A stretch of DNA of 64,000 nucleotides from Streptomyces spiroverticillatus (GTDB lineage: Bacteria; Actinomycetota; Actinomycetes; Streptomycetales; Streptomycetaceae), in the NCBI GenBank assembly GCA_014650415.1, contig BMUX01000011.1, positions 172,052 to 236,051 of the forward strand. The letters are read 5' to 3'. Made by a program: the position numbers and the translations under genes. The notes under the pieces are model-generated. The model was not told where the DNA came from and searched no databases. It was given only the letters and a program-made list of their open reading frames with translations. Shown piece after piece: positions 7,726 to 15,606 of the stretch. Each line of letters starts with the position of its first letter. The first letter of the stretch is position 1.

Positions 7726-8546
7726 TGCGGCTCGACATCGTCACGATCTTCCCCGAGTACCTGGAACCGCTCAACGTCTCCCTGGTCGGCAAGGCCCGCG
7801 CCCGCGGCGTCCTCGACGTCCACGCGCACGACCTGCGGCAGTGGACGTACGACCGCCACAACACCGTCGACGACACCCCCTACGGCGGCGGCCCCGGCAT
7901 GGTCATGAAGCCCGACCCGTGGGGCGCCTGCGTCGATGAGGCCCTCGCCGACGGGTACGAGACGGGCGCGCACGGCCCCGTCATGGTCGTGCCCACCCCC
8001 AGCGGCCGCCCCTTCACGCAGGAACTTGCCGTCGAGCTCTCCGAGCAGCCGTGGCTGGTGTTCGCGCCGGCCCGCTACGAGGGCATCGACCGCCGCGTCA
8101 TGGATGAGTACGCGACGCGGATGCCGGTGTACGAGGTGTCCATCGGCGACTACGTCCTGGCCGGCGGCGAGGCGGCCGTCCTCGTCATCACCGAGGCCGT
8201 CGCCCGCCTGCTCCCCGGCGTCCTCGGCAACGCCGAGTCCCACCAGGACGACTCCTTCGCCCTCGGCGCGATGGCCAATCTGCTGGAGGGGCCCGTCTAC
8301 ACCAAGCCCCCCGAGTGGCGCGGGCGCACCATCCCCGACGTACTCATGAGCGGCCACCACGGCAAGATCGCCCGCTGGCGTCGCGACGAGGCCTTCCGCC
8401 GTACGACCGCGAACCGGCCGGACCTGATCGAGCGCACGGACCCCGCCGCCTTCGACAAGAAGGACCGGGAGATGCTCTCGATCCTGGGCTGGAAGCCGGG
8501 CCCGGACGGACGATTTGGGCGTAACCCCGAGGCCGTGGAAGAATAA
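7725..8546 (+). CDS. trmD: tRNA (guanine-37-N1)-methyltransferase TrmD
   Basis: TrmD methylates G37 next to the anticodon and prevents +1 frameshifting. The 273-residue protein starts RLDIVTIFPEYL and contains YGGGPGMVMKP, the knotted SPOUT cofactor region (YEGID, then SIGDYVLAGGEAAVLV) and the late RPDL segment. It overlaps the rimM stop by one base and lies 131 nt ahead of rplS, the usual bacterial arrangement. Confidence 0.97.
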   Translation: MRLDIVTIFPEYLEPLNVSLVGKARARGVLDVHAHDLRQWTYDRHNTVDDTPYGGGPGMVMKPDPWGACVDEALADGYETGAHGPVMVVPTPSGRPFTQELAVELSEQPWLVFAPARYEGIDRRVMDEYATRMPVYEVSIGDYVLAGGEAAVLVITEAVARLLPGVLGNAESHQDDSFALGAMANLLEGPVYTKPPEWRGRTIPDVLMSGHHGKIARWRRDEAFRRTTANRPDLIERTDPAAFDKKDREMLSILGWKPGPDGRFGRNPEAVEE

Positions 8547-8677
8547 GCAGCTGTTGTCCGTCCACGTGCGCCCCTGCCACAGGGGGAACGACGCCCGTAG
8601 CGACGCGTACAGCACTCCCTTTCATCTCGACACATGCCGCTGATGACCTGTGGCATCAGTGAAGAAAGCAGACTCAC

Positions 8678-9028
8678 ATGTCTCACCTGCTCGACTCCGT
8701 CGACGCCGCGTCGCTGCGCAGCGACGTTCCCGCCTTCCGCCCGGGCGACACGGTCAACGTGCACGTCCGCGTCATCGAGGGCAACCGCTCCCGTGTGCAG
8801 CAGTTCAAGGGTGTCGTCATCCGCCGCCAGGGTGCGGGCGTCCGCGAGACCTTCACGGTCCGCAAGGTCTCCTTCTCCGTCGGCGTCGAGCGCACCTTCC
8901 CGGTGAACTCCCCGATCTTCGAGAAGATCGAGGTCGTCACCCGCGGTGACGTGCGTCGCGCGAAGCTGTACTACCTGCGCGAGCTGCGCGGCAAGGCCGC
9001 CAAGATCAAGGAGAAGCGCGACAACTGA
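8678..9028 (+). CDS. rplS: 50S ribosomal protein L19
   Basis: L19 sits at the 30S/50S interface. The 116-residue product has the family segments PGDTVNVHVRVIEG, RVQQFKGVVI and RRAKLYYLRELRGKAAKIKE at the end. The start at 8678 (MSHLLDSV) gives the normal length. The 131 nt before it hold no clear gene. Signal peptidase genes begin 45 nt downstream on the same strand. Confidence 0.97.
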   Translation: MSHLLDSVDAASLRSDVPAFRPGDTVNVHVRVIEGNRSRVQQFKGVVIRRQGAGVRETFTVRKVSFSVGVERTFPVNSPIFEKIEVVTRGDVRRAKLYYLRELRGKAAKIKEKRDN

Positions 9029-9073
9029 TCGCGCCTCCGGCGTCCGGAACCGGCCGGATAGGCTCGGGTTCCG

Positions 9074-9814
9074 ATGGACACCGAAGCAGCACAGCACACG
9101 GAGCGCGACCGCTCTTCCGACTCCCCTCCGGGGGACGAGGAGCGGTCGCGCTCCGCGCGTTTTTACCGCCCCCTGACGTACGCCGTCGCCTGTCTCGCCT
9201 TCCTCCTGCTGCTCAGCGGATTCGTGGTGCAGCCCTTCCTGATCCCCAGCACCTCGATGCAGCCCACCCTGGAGGTGGGCGACCGTGTGCTGGTGAACAA
9301 GCTGGCGTACCGTTTCGGGGCCGAGCCGCAGCGCGGGGACGTGGTGGTGTTCGACGGGGAGGGCTCGTTCGTACGGGAGCAACCCGCGGGCAATCCCGTC
9401 ACGGGCGCCCTGCACTGGGCCGCGGCCTCGCTCGGTCTGGCGGAGCCGGACGAGACCGACTTCGTGAAGCGGGTGGTGGGGGTGGGCGGCGACCGCGTCG
9501 TCGTGGACCGGCGGGGGAGGCTCCAGGTGAACGGGCGGAGCGTGGACGAGACGTACCTCTATCCCGGCGACAGCGCGTCCCGGGTGCCCTTCGACATCGT
9601 GGTGCCCGAGGGGAAGCTGTGGGTGCTGGGCGACCACCGCTCCCGCTCCAGCGATTCCCGCGACCACCTGGGCAGCCCCGGCGGCGGCATGGTGCCGGTG
9701 GAGCGGGTCATCGGCCGCGCGGACCTGATCGCCTGGCCGCTGGGACGCTGGGGTGCTCCGCAGCGTACGGACGCATTCGACGGCGTACGGGAAGCGACTG
9801 GCGCGCATGGGTAG
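9074..9814 (+). CDS. sipW: Type I signal peptidase SipW
   Basis: It cleaves signal peptides from exported proteins on the outer face of the membrane. The 246-residue product has an N-terminal membrane anchor (about 34-55), the catalytic Ser in IPSTSMQPT and the catalytic Lys in FVKRVVGVGGD, then the conserved GDHRSRSSDSRDH. There is no second membrane span at the C-terminus, unlike the later paralogues. It is the first of four tandem signal peptidases, a cluster known from Streptomyces as sipW-sipX-sipY-sipZ. Its stop overlaps the start of the next gene by 8 nt. Confidence 0.93.
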   Translation: MDTEAAQHTERDRSSDSPPGDEERSRSARFYRPLTYAVACLAFLLLLSGFVVQPFLIPSTSMQPTLEVGDRVLVNKLAYRFGAEPQRGDVVVFDGEGSFVREQPAGNPVTGALHWAAASLGLAEPDETDFVKRVVGVGGDRVVVDRRGRLQVNGRSVDETYLYPGDSASRVPFDIVVPEGKLWVLGDHRSRSSDSRDHLGSPGGGMVPVERVIGRADLIAWPLGRWGAPQRTDAFDGVREATGAHG

Positions 9815-10907
9815 CCGCGGCCGGGACCGGGTGCAGGCGGACGCCCCGCTGCCGACCGGGAGCCGGTCGACGGCGGACGCCGAGGAGCGGCCGGGGCCCG
9901 GCCGGGCCGAGCGGCGCAGGCTGGCGCAGAAGGTGAAGCGGCGGCGGCGCAGGTCTGCCGTCAAGGAGATACCCGTCCTCATCGTCGTGGCGCTGTTCAT
10001 CGCGCTGGTGCTGAAGACGTTCCTGGTGCAGGCCTTCGTGATCCCGTCGGGCTCGATGGAGCAGACGATCCGGATCGGCGACCGGGTGCTGGTCGACAAG
10101 CTGACCCCGTGGTTCGGGTCGCGTCCCGAGCGGGGCGAAGTCGTCGTCTTCAAGGACCCGGGCGGCTGGCTGGAGCAGGAGAAGAAGCCGGCGAAGGAGG
10201 ATCCGGTCGGGATCAAACAGGTCAAGGAGGGGCTGACCTGGATAGGTCTGCTGCCGTCCGCGGACGAGCAGGACCTGATCAAGAGGGTGGTCGCGGTCGG
10301 CGGCGACACGGTGAAGTGCTGTGACAAGAATGGTCAGGTCACCGTCAACGGCGTACCGCTCAGTGAACCCTATGTGTTTCCGAACGACCGGCCGTCCAAG
10401 ACCCCGTTCGAGGTGAAGGTCCCCGAGGGCCGGGTCTTCGTACTCGGCGACCACCGGTCGAACTCGGCCGATTCCCGCTTCCATCTGAACGAGAAGTACC
10501 AGGGAACGGTCTCCGAGGAGGACGTACTGGGCCGGGCCTTCGTCATCGGCTGGCCGGTCGGGCACTGGCGGAAGCTGGAGATCCCCGACACCTACGCCCG
10601 GGTCCCCGAACCGCGCGCCGGGGCGGCCGCTGCGGGACAGCAGTCGCATAGGGTGGCGTCCCAGGATCGTCAGGTCCTACTCCCGAGCCAAGGGGAACTC
10701 CCGCTCGTTATGGGAGTGGTGGGCCTGCGCCTTCTCGGGCGCGGGCGGTGGCACGGAGTGAGGAGTGGATGTGGGGGATGTGGCGGTCGGTGCCAGGTCC
10801 GGACACGACGGACCCGAGGAGCAGCCCGAGCCCGAGCGGCGTGCCGATGCGTCCCCGCCCGTGACCGGACCTCCGGCGGCGGAGCGGAGCGGTGGACCGG
10901 TGAGTGA
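9807..10907 (+). CDS. sipX: Type I signal peptidase SipX, with an unusual C-terminal tail
   Basis: A Ser/Lys signal peptidase: charged N-terminus, one membrane anchor near residues 52-72, catalytic Ser in IPSGSMEQT, Lys in LIKRVVAVGGD and GDHRSNSADSR. ATG 9807 overlaps the sipW stop by 8 nt. The core ends near residue 275, but the frame runs on to 366 residues. Part of the tail looks like a weak membrane span (LPLVMGVVGLRLL). After about 10720 third-position GC falls, and Cys/Arg-rich sequence overlaps the N-terminal coding region of sipY by 143 nt. The true 3' end may therefore be a readthrough extension or the result of an indel. Catalytic function is not in doubt. Confidence 0.85.
   Translation: MGSRGRDRVQADAPLPTGSRSTADAEERPGPGRAERRRLAQKVKRRRRRSAVKEIPVLIVVALFIALVLKTFLVQAFVIPSGSMEQTIRIGDRVLVDKLTPWFGSRPERGEVVVFKDPGGWLEQEKKPAKEDPVGIKQVKEGLTWIGLLPSADEQDLIKRVVAVGGDTVKCCDKNGQVTVNGVPLSEPYVFPNDRPSKTPFEVKVPEGRVFVLGDHRSNSADSRFHLNEKYQGTVSEEDVLGRAFVIGWPVGHWRKLEIPDTYARVPEPRAGAAAAGQQSHRVASQDRQVLLPSQGELPLVMGVVGLRLLGRGRWHGVRSGCGGCGGRCQVRTRRTRGAARARAACRCVPARDRTSGGGAERWTGE
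10649..10672 (+). repeat. Element shared with the sipY-sipZ junction
   Basis: TAGGGTGGCGTCCCAGGATCG (from 10649) matches TAGGGTGCCGTCCCAGATCG (from 11734) with one substitution and one gap. At the second site TAG is the sipY stop. Here the TAG is out of frame with sipX. Confidence 0.7.
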
Positions 10908-11736
10908 CGCGCAGGACGTTCGTGACGGCGACGGCAGCGGCGACGACGAGGACGAGGGTGCGAAGAAGCCGCGTTCCTTCTGGAAGGAGCTGCCGCTCCT
11001 CATCGGCATCGCCCTCCTGCTGGCGCTGCTGATCAAGACCTTCCTGGTGCAGGCCTTCTCGATTCCCTCCGAGTCGATGCAGGAGACCCTCCAGAAGGGC
11101 GACCGGGTGCTGGTCGACAAGCTGACCCCGTGGTTCGGCGCCGAGCCGGAGCGCGGCGAGGTCGTCGTCTTCCACGACCCGGGCGGCTGGCTCAACGACA
11201 CCGCGGTGGTCGAGCCCAACGCCGTGCAGAAGGTGCTCAGCTTCATCGGCCTGATGCCGTCCGCCGAGGACAAGGACCTGATCAAGCGGGTCATCGCGGT
11301 CGGCGGCGACACCGTCGAGTGCAAGGTCGGCGGCTCGGTGCACGTCAACGGCAAGGCGCTCGACGACAAGTCGTACATCGCGCCGAAGGGCGCCCCGTGC
11401 GACGACCAGCCCTTCGGTCCGCTGAAGGTGCCGGACGGCAAGATCTGGGTGATGGGCGACAACCGCGCGAACTCGCTCGACTCCCGCTACCACACCAAGC
11501 TCCCCACCAAGGGCTTCGTCGACAACGACGAGGTCGTTGGGCGGGCCGTGGTCGTGGCCTGGCCGATCAGCCGCTGGGCGACGCTGCCGGTGCCCGACAC
11601 CTTCGACCAGCCGGGGCTGGCGAGCGCGACGGCCGCCGCGGTGTCGGTGGCGCCGGGCGCGCTGGGTCTGGCGGGCGCCCTTCCGCTGGTGCTCTGGCGC
11701 AGGAAGAGGCTGTCCGGGGCACGTACCGACGGGTAG
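10765..11736 (+). CDS. sipY: Type I signal peptidase SipY
   Basis: A 323-residue signal peptidase with a long acidic, Pro-rich cytoplasmic N-terminus, an anchor near residues 75-95, catalytic Ser in IPSESMQET, Lys in LIKRVIAVGGD and GDNRANSLDSR. Unlike SipW it ends in a second hydrophobic span (ALGLAGALPLVLW), so both ends are anchored. GTG 10765 is preceded by purine-rich GGAGTGAGGA and its frame has good codon bias. An alternative GTG at 10900 has GGAG 10 nt upstream and would overlap the sipX stop by 8 nt, as at the sipW-sipX junction. Homologue alignment would decide between them. Confidence 0.9.
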   Translation: MDVGDVAVGARSGHDGPEEQPEPERRADASPPVTGPPAAERSGGPVSDAQDVRDGDGSGDDEDEGAKKPRSFWKELPLLIGIALLLALLIKTFLVQAFSIPSESMQETLQKGDRVLVDKLTPWFGAEPERGEVVVFHDPGGWLNDTAVVEPNAVQKVLSFIGLMPSAEDKDLIKRVIAVGGDTVECKVGGSVHVNGKALDDKSYIAPKGAPCDDQPFGPLKVPDGKIWVMGDNRANSLDSRYHTKLPTKGFVDNDEVVGRAVVVAWPISRWATLPVPDTFDQPGLASATAAAVSVAPGALGLAGALPLVLWRRKRLSGARTDG

Positions 11737-11782
11737 GGTGCCGTCCCAGATCGTTGATCTCCGAAACAGGGGGAGCGCTGGG

Positions 11783-12514
11783 ATGGGCGAAGCAGGACGC
11801 AAGGAAGACGGCCGCGGCCGCCTCGGCAATGTGCTGTCGGGGCTGGCCGTGGCCGTCGGCTGTGTGCTCTTCCTCGGCGGGTTCGCCTGGGGAGCGCTGG
11901 TGTACAAGCCGTACACCGTGCCGTCGGACTCGATGACCCCGACGATCAACACCGGCGACCGGGTGCTCGCCCAGCGGATATCGGGCGACGAGGTGCGGCG
12001 CGGGGACGTCGTGGTCTTCACCGACGAGGTGTGGGGCGCGATGCCGATGGTGAAGCGGGTGGTCGGCGTCGGCGGCGACAAGGTCGTCTGCTGCGACAAG
12101 CAGAACCGCCTCCAGCTGAACGGGAAGGCGCTCGACGAAACGTATCTGCCGGCGGCCTCCCGGCAGGGGACGGCCGTGACGTCGTTCAGTGCGACGGTGC
12201 CCGAGGGGGAGCTGTTCCTGCTCGGCGACGAGCGGCGCACCTCGGTGGACTCCCGGGGCCACCTCGGCGACTCCACGCACGGCACGGTGCCACTGGCCCG
12301 GGTGGATGCCCGGGTGGATGCCGTGGCCTGGCCGGTCGGCGGCGTGGTGGAGCGGCCGGGGGCCTTCGCGGACCTGCCGGGCGGGGTCTCCGCGCCGGGA
12401 CCGGTCAAGCTGCTGGTGACGGCGGTCGTGGTGGGAGTGGTGCTGATCCTCGGCGGGGCGGCGTACGGGCCGCTCGCCAGCATGGCCGGACGACGGAAGA
12501 AGGTGCGGGCGTGA
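11783..12514 (+). CDS. sipZ: Type I signal peptidase SipZ
   Basis: A 243-residue signal peptidase: anchor near 18-38, catalytic Ser in VPSDSMTPT, Lys in MVKRVVGVGGD, GDERRTSVDSRGH, and a C-terminal membrane span (LLVTAVVVGVVLILGG) before a basic end. ATG 11783 follows AGGGGGAG at 11768-11775. The last four bases (GTGA) overlap the start of the NUDIX gene. It is the most divergent of the four in its substrate-facing region, so it may prefer different precursors; that is inference. Confidence 0.92.
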   Translation: MGEAGRKEDGRGRLGNVLSGLAVAVGCVLFLGGFAWGALVYKPYTVPSDSMTPTINTGDRVLAQRISGDEVRRGDVVVFTDEVWGAMPMVKRVVGVGGDKVVCCDKQNRLQLNGKALDETYLPAASRQGTAVTSFSATVPEGELFLLGDERRTSVDSRGHLGDSTHGTVPLARVDARVDAVAWPVGGVVERPGAFADLPGGVSAPGPVKLLVTAVVVGVVLILGGAAYGPLASMAGRRKKVRA

Positions 12515-13089
12515 GCTCTGAGACTGCAGGTGTGGATGTGACCGCGGAGACGACCGGTCCGGACAACGTGACCGCGGAGACGACCGGTGCGGACAACGGG
12601 TCGGGCAGGCCGCTGCGGAAGGTCGCACGGGTCATCCTGCTCGACCCCGAGGACCGGGTGCTGCTGATGCACGGCTTCGAGCCCGAGGAGCCGGACCGCA
12701 AGTGGTGGTTCACCCCGGGCGGCGGCCTGGAGGGCGAGGAGAGCCTCGCCGAGGCGGCGCTGCGCGAGGTCGCGGAGGAGACGGGGATCACGGACGTCGA
12801 GCTGGGGCCCCTGCTGTGGCAGCGGGTCTGCTCGTTCGTGTTCGACGGGCGGCGCTGGGACCAGGAGGAATGGTTCTTCCTGGCCCGTACCCGGCAGACC
12901 GAGACTGATATGACCGGCCTCACGGAGCTGGAACGACGCAGCACGGCGGGGCTGCGGTGGTGGTCCTCCGCCGCGCTGTCGGCGACGCGTGAGACGGTGT
13001 ACCCGACCAGGCTCGCCGAGCTGCTGCGCACGCTGCTCGACGAGGGTCCTCCGAGTACGCCGATCGTTCTGGCCCCGGAAATCGCATAG
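12511..13089 (+). CDS. NUDIX hydrolase
   Basis: NUDIX enzymes hydrolyse nucleoside diphosphates linked to another moiety. The 192-residue protein has an intact Nudix box, GGGLEGEESLAEAALREVAE then ETGI, near residues 69-92, with all Glu metal ligands. The N-terminus carries a tandem 10-residue repeat VTAETTG(P/A)DN, encoded by 12538-12597 and absent from the catalytic fold. GTG 12511 overlaps the sipZ stop by 4 nt, so it is translationally coupled to the signal peptidase operon. The substrate cannot be read from the sequence. Confidence 0.88.
   Translation: MSSETAGVDVTAETTGPDNVTAETTGADNGSGRPLRKVARVILLDPEDRVLLMHGFEPEEPDRKWWFTPGGGLEGEESLAEAALREVAEETGITDVELGPLLWQRVCSFVFDGRRWDQEEWFFLARTRQTETDMTGLTELERRSTAGLRWWSSAALSATRETVYPTRLAELLRTLLDEGPPSTPIVLAPEIA
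12538..12597 (+). repeat. In-frame 30-bp tandem duplication in the NUDIX gene
   Basis: 12538-12567 and 12568-12597 are identical except for one base (C/G, giving Pro or Ala). Confidence 0.95.
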
Positions 13090-13144
13090 GGGCGTACGGG
13101 GCTGGCGCACAATAGGGGGACGCACGGCTGAAGGGGAACATGCC

Positions 13145-13453
13145 ATGAGCGCCGAGGACCTCGAGAAGTACGAGACCGAGATGGAGCTGAAGCTCTACCG
13201 GGAGTACCGCGATGTCGTCGGTCTGTTCAAATATGTGATCGAGACCGAACGGCGCTTCTACCTCACCAACGACTACGAGATGCAGGTGCACTCGGTCCAG
13301 GGCGAGGTGTTTTTCGAAGTAACGATGGCGGACGCATGGGTCTGGGACATGTACCGGCCCGCCAGGTTCGTCAAGCAGGTGCGGGTGCTCACGTTCAAGG
13401 ACGTGAACGTGGAGGAGCTCAACAAGAGCGACCTGGAGCTGCCGGGCGGCTGA
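13145..13453 (+). CDS. DUF2469 conserved actinobacterial protein
   Basis: A 102-residue acidic protein starting SAEDLEKYETEMELKLYREY, the signature of the DUF2469 family, found almost only in Actinobacteria next to the rplS-sip-yraN region. Function is unknown. The middle (VVGLFKYVIETERRFYL) and the Trp-rich segment (ADAWVWDMYRP) suggest a small alpha/beta fold. ATG 13145 follows AAGGGGAA. It is 55 nt after the NUDIX gene and may be cotranscribed. Confidence 0.9.
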   Translation: MSAEDLEKYETEMELKLYREYRDVVGLFKYVIETERRFYLTNDYEMQVHSVQGEVFFEVTMADAWVWDMYRPARFVKQVRVLTFKDVNVEELNKSDLELPGG

Positions 13454-13494
13454 GTGCCCTCTCGCTGATCGCCCCCCCCTCACGGGTGACGGAG

Positions 13495-13521
13495 TTTTCC
13501 ACAACTGCCCGGTTGTCCACC
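13495..13521 (+). promoter_or_regulatory. Pair of DnaA-box-like sequences, copy 1 of a 27-bp element
   Basis: TTTTCCACA (13495-13503) and TTGTCCACC (13513-13521) each differ by one base from the Streptomyces DnaA box TTGTCCACA and are 18 bp apart. The whole segment matches the reverse complement of 19252-19278 at 21 of 27 positions. Confidence 0.45.
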
Positions 13522-13576
13522 AAGATCCACTGAATCGCGGGGATTGCGTCACATTCGGTTCCGGAGGTGGAACCGA

Positions 13577-13963
13577 ATGAACGCAACCCGCACACCCGGT
13601 CCCCGAAGCGCACGCGGGGGCCTCGGCCGGTACGGCGAGGACCTCGCGGCCCGACGGCTCACCGAGGCCGGAATGACCGTCCTGGAGCGCAACTGGCGCT
13701 GCCGGGCCGGAGAGATCGACATCGTGGCCCGCGACGGCGACGCGCTCGTCGTCTGCGAGGTCAAGACCCGGCGGACCGGCGCCTTCCAGCACCCCGCCGA
13801 AGGCATCACCGCCGACAAGGCCCGACGCCTGCACACCCTCGCCGAGCTCTATCTGCACGCGCACGGCGGCGCACCCCCGGGCGGCGCCCGGATCGACCTG
13901 GTGGGCGTCACCCTGCCCCGGCGCGGGGCCCCCGTCGTGGAACACCTGCGGGGGGTGGCCTGA
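13577..13963 (+). CDS. yraN: YraN family (UPF0102) endonuclease-like protein
   Basis: A 128-residue protein of the UPF0102 family with a restriction-endonuclease-like core: GEDLAARRLTEAGM, then GEIDIVARDGDALVVCEVKTR, where E/D-x-x-V-x-V-K matches the PD-(D/E)xK metal site. The family neighbours comM and dprA in many bacteria, and a DNA-processing role is suspected but not established. ATG 13577 has a strong ribosome site GGAGGTGG at 13562-13569. The upstream in-frame ATG 13544 lacks one. Its stop overlaps the comM start by one base. Confidence 0.93.
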   Translation: MNATRTPGPRSARGGLGRYGEDLAARRLTEAGMTVLERNWRCRAGEIDIVARDGDALVVCEVKTRRTGAFQHPAEGITADKARRLHTLAELYLHAHGGAPPGGARIDLVGVTLPRRGAPVVEHLRGVA

Positions 13964-15606
13964 TGGGATTCGCGCGTACGTGTTCGGTGGCGCTGGTCGG
14001 CGTCGAGGGCGTCGTCGTCGAGGTGCAGGCCGACCTGGAGCCGGGCGTCGCGGCCTTCGCCCTGGTCGGGCTCCCCGACAAGAGCCTGGTGGAGAGCAAG
14101 GACCGGGTGCGGGCCGCGGTGGTCAACTCCGGGGTCCTGTGGCCGCAGAAGAAGCTGACGGTGGGGCTCAGCCCCGCCTCGGTGCCCAAGTCCGGCAGCG
14201 GCTTCGACCTGGCCGTGGCGGTCGCCGTGCTGAGCGCCGCCGAGCGCGTCGACCCCCGGGAGATCGCCGACCTGGTGGTGATCGGCGAACTGGGGCTCGA
14301 TGGCAGGGTCCGACCGGTGCGCGGCATCCTCCCGGCGGTGCTCGCCGCCGCCGAGGCGGGATACCGGCAGGTGGTCGTGCCCGAACAGTGCGCGGCGGAG
14401 GCCGCGTTGGTGCCGGGCATCTCCGTCCTCGGGGTACGCAGCCTGCGCCAGCTCATCGCGGTGCTCGCCGGGGAGGAAGTGCCGGAGGAGGAGCCCGCCG
14501 AGGAGGGGCGGCCCGACGCCATGCTGGCCGGGCTCATGGTGCCCGGCGCGGGGGCGGGCACCGGACTGACCTCCGGCGGCGACGAGGTGGCCGACCTCGC
14601 GGACGTCGGCGGGCAGGGCGTCGCCCGCTTCGCCCTGGAGATCGCCGCCGCCGGCGGACACCACCTGCTGCTGCACGGGCCGCCGGGCGCCGGCAAGACC
14701 ATGCTGGCGGAGCGGCTGCGGGGCCTGCTGCCTCCGCTCACCCGGCAGGAGTCCCTCGAAGTCACCGCCGTGCACTCGGTGGCGGGCATTCTCCCGCCCG
14801 GCGAACCGCTGGTCACCCGGGCCCCGTACTGCGCGCCCCACCACTCCGCGACCATGCAGTCCCTCATCGGCGGCGGCAACGGACTGCCCCGGCCGGGCGC
14901 GGTCTCCCTCGCTCATCGAGGAATTCTCTTTATGGACGAAGCGCCTGAATTCACCGCCAAGGCGCTCGATTCGCTGAGGCAGCCGCTGGAGTCCGGGTAC
15001 GTGGTGGTGGCCCGCAGCGCCGGGGTGGTGCGGCTGCCCGCCCGCTTCCAGATGGTGCTGGCGGCGAACCCCTGTCCCTGCGGGCGGTTCGGGCAGACGG
15101 AGGCCGTGTGCGACTGCGGGGCTGCGACGGTCAGGCGCTATCAGGCCAGGCTGTCGGGGCCGCTGATCGACCGGGTCGACCTCCGGGTCAGGGTGGAGGC
15201 CGTGACCCGCTCCGACCTGATGGACGCCGGTGGACACGGGGAGACGACCGAGGCCGTCGCGGCCCGGGTGCGTGCCGCCAGGGAGCGGGCCGCCGCCCGG
15301 CTGGCGGGCACGCCCTGGGCCAACAACAGCGAAGTGCCGGGCCATGAACTGCGCACCCGCTGGGTGTCGGCGCCCGAGGCCTTGGGCGCCGCCGAGCGGG
15401 ACATGGAGCGCGGGCTGCTCACCGCACGCGGCTTCGACCGGGTGCTGCGCGTCGCCTGGACCGTCGCCGACCTGCACGGCCACGACCGGCCCGACCGCAA
15501 CGACCTGGAGCTGGCCCTCCAGATGCGCACCGGGGTCGACCGGGGCGCGGTCCGGCCGCCGCACCGGGCGGACCCGCCGGTCCTGGTGGGCGGGGGAGTG
15601 ACATGA
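13963..15606 (+). CDS. comM: ComM/YifB-family AAA+ ATPase (Mg-chelatase-like)
   Basis: The ComM family promotes branch migration during natural transformation in Gram-negatives; its role in Streptomyces is inferred only. The 547-residue protein has the N-terminal ChlI-type domain (FALVGLPDKSLVESKDRVR), the Walker A GPPGAGKTM near residue 240, Walker B ILFMDEAPEF, a Cys-rich finger NPCPCGRF...CDCG near 365-385 and a C-terminal helical lid domain. It is sandwiched between yraN (1-nt overlap) and dprA (4-nt overlap), so the three are translationally coupled. Confidence 0.94.
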   Translation: MGFARTCSVALVGVEGVVVEVQADLEPGVAAFALVGLPDKSLVESKDRVRAAVVNSGVLWPQKKLTVGLSPASVPKSGSGFDLAVAVAVLSAAERVDPREIADLVVIGELGLDGRVRPVRGILPAVLAAAEAGYRQVVVPEQCAAEAALVPGISVLGVRSLRQLIAVLAGEEVPEEEPAEEGRPDAMLAGLMVPGAGAGTGLTSGGDEVADLADVGGQGVARFALEIAAAGGHHLLLHGPPGAGKTMLAERLRGLLPPLTRQESLEVTAVHSVAGILPPGEPLVTRAPYCAPHHSATMQSLIGGGNGLPRPGAVSLAHRGILFMDEAPEFTAKALDSLRQPLESGYVVVARSAGVVRLPARFQMVLAANPCPCGRFGQTEAVCDCGAATVRRYQARLSGPLIDRVDLRVRVEAVTRSDLMDAGGHGETTEAVAARVRAARERAAARLAGTPWANNSEVPGHELRTRWVSAPEALGAAERDMERGLLTARGFDRVLRVAWTVADLHGHDRPDRNDLELALQMRTGVDRGAVRPPHRADPPVLVGGGVT

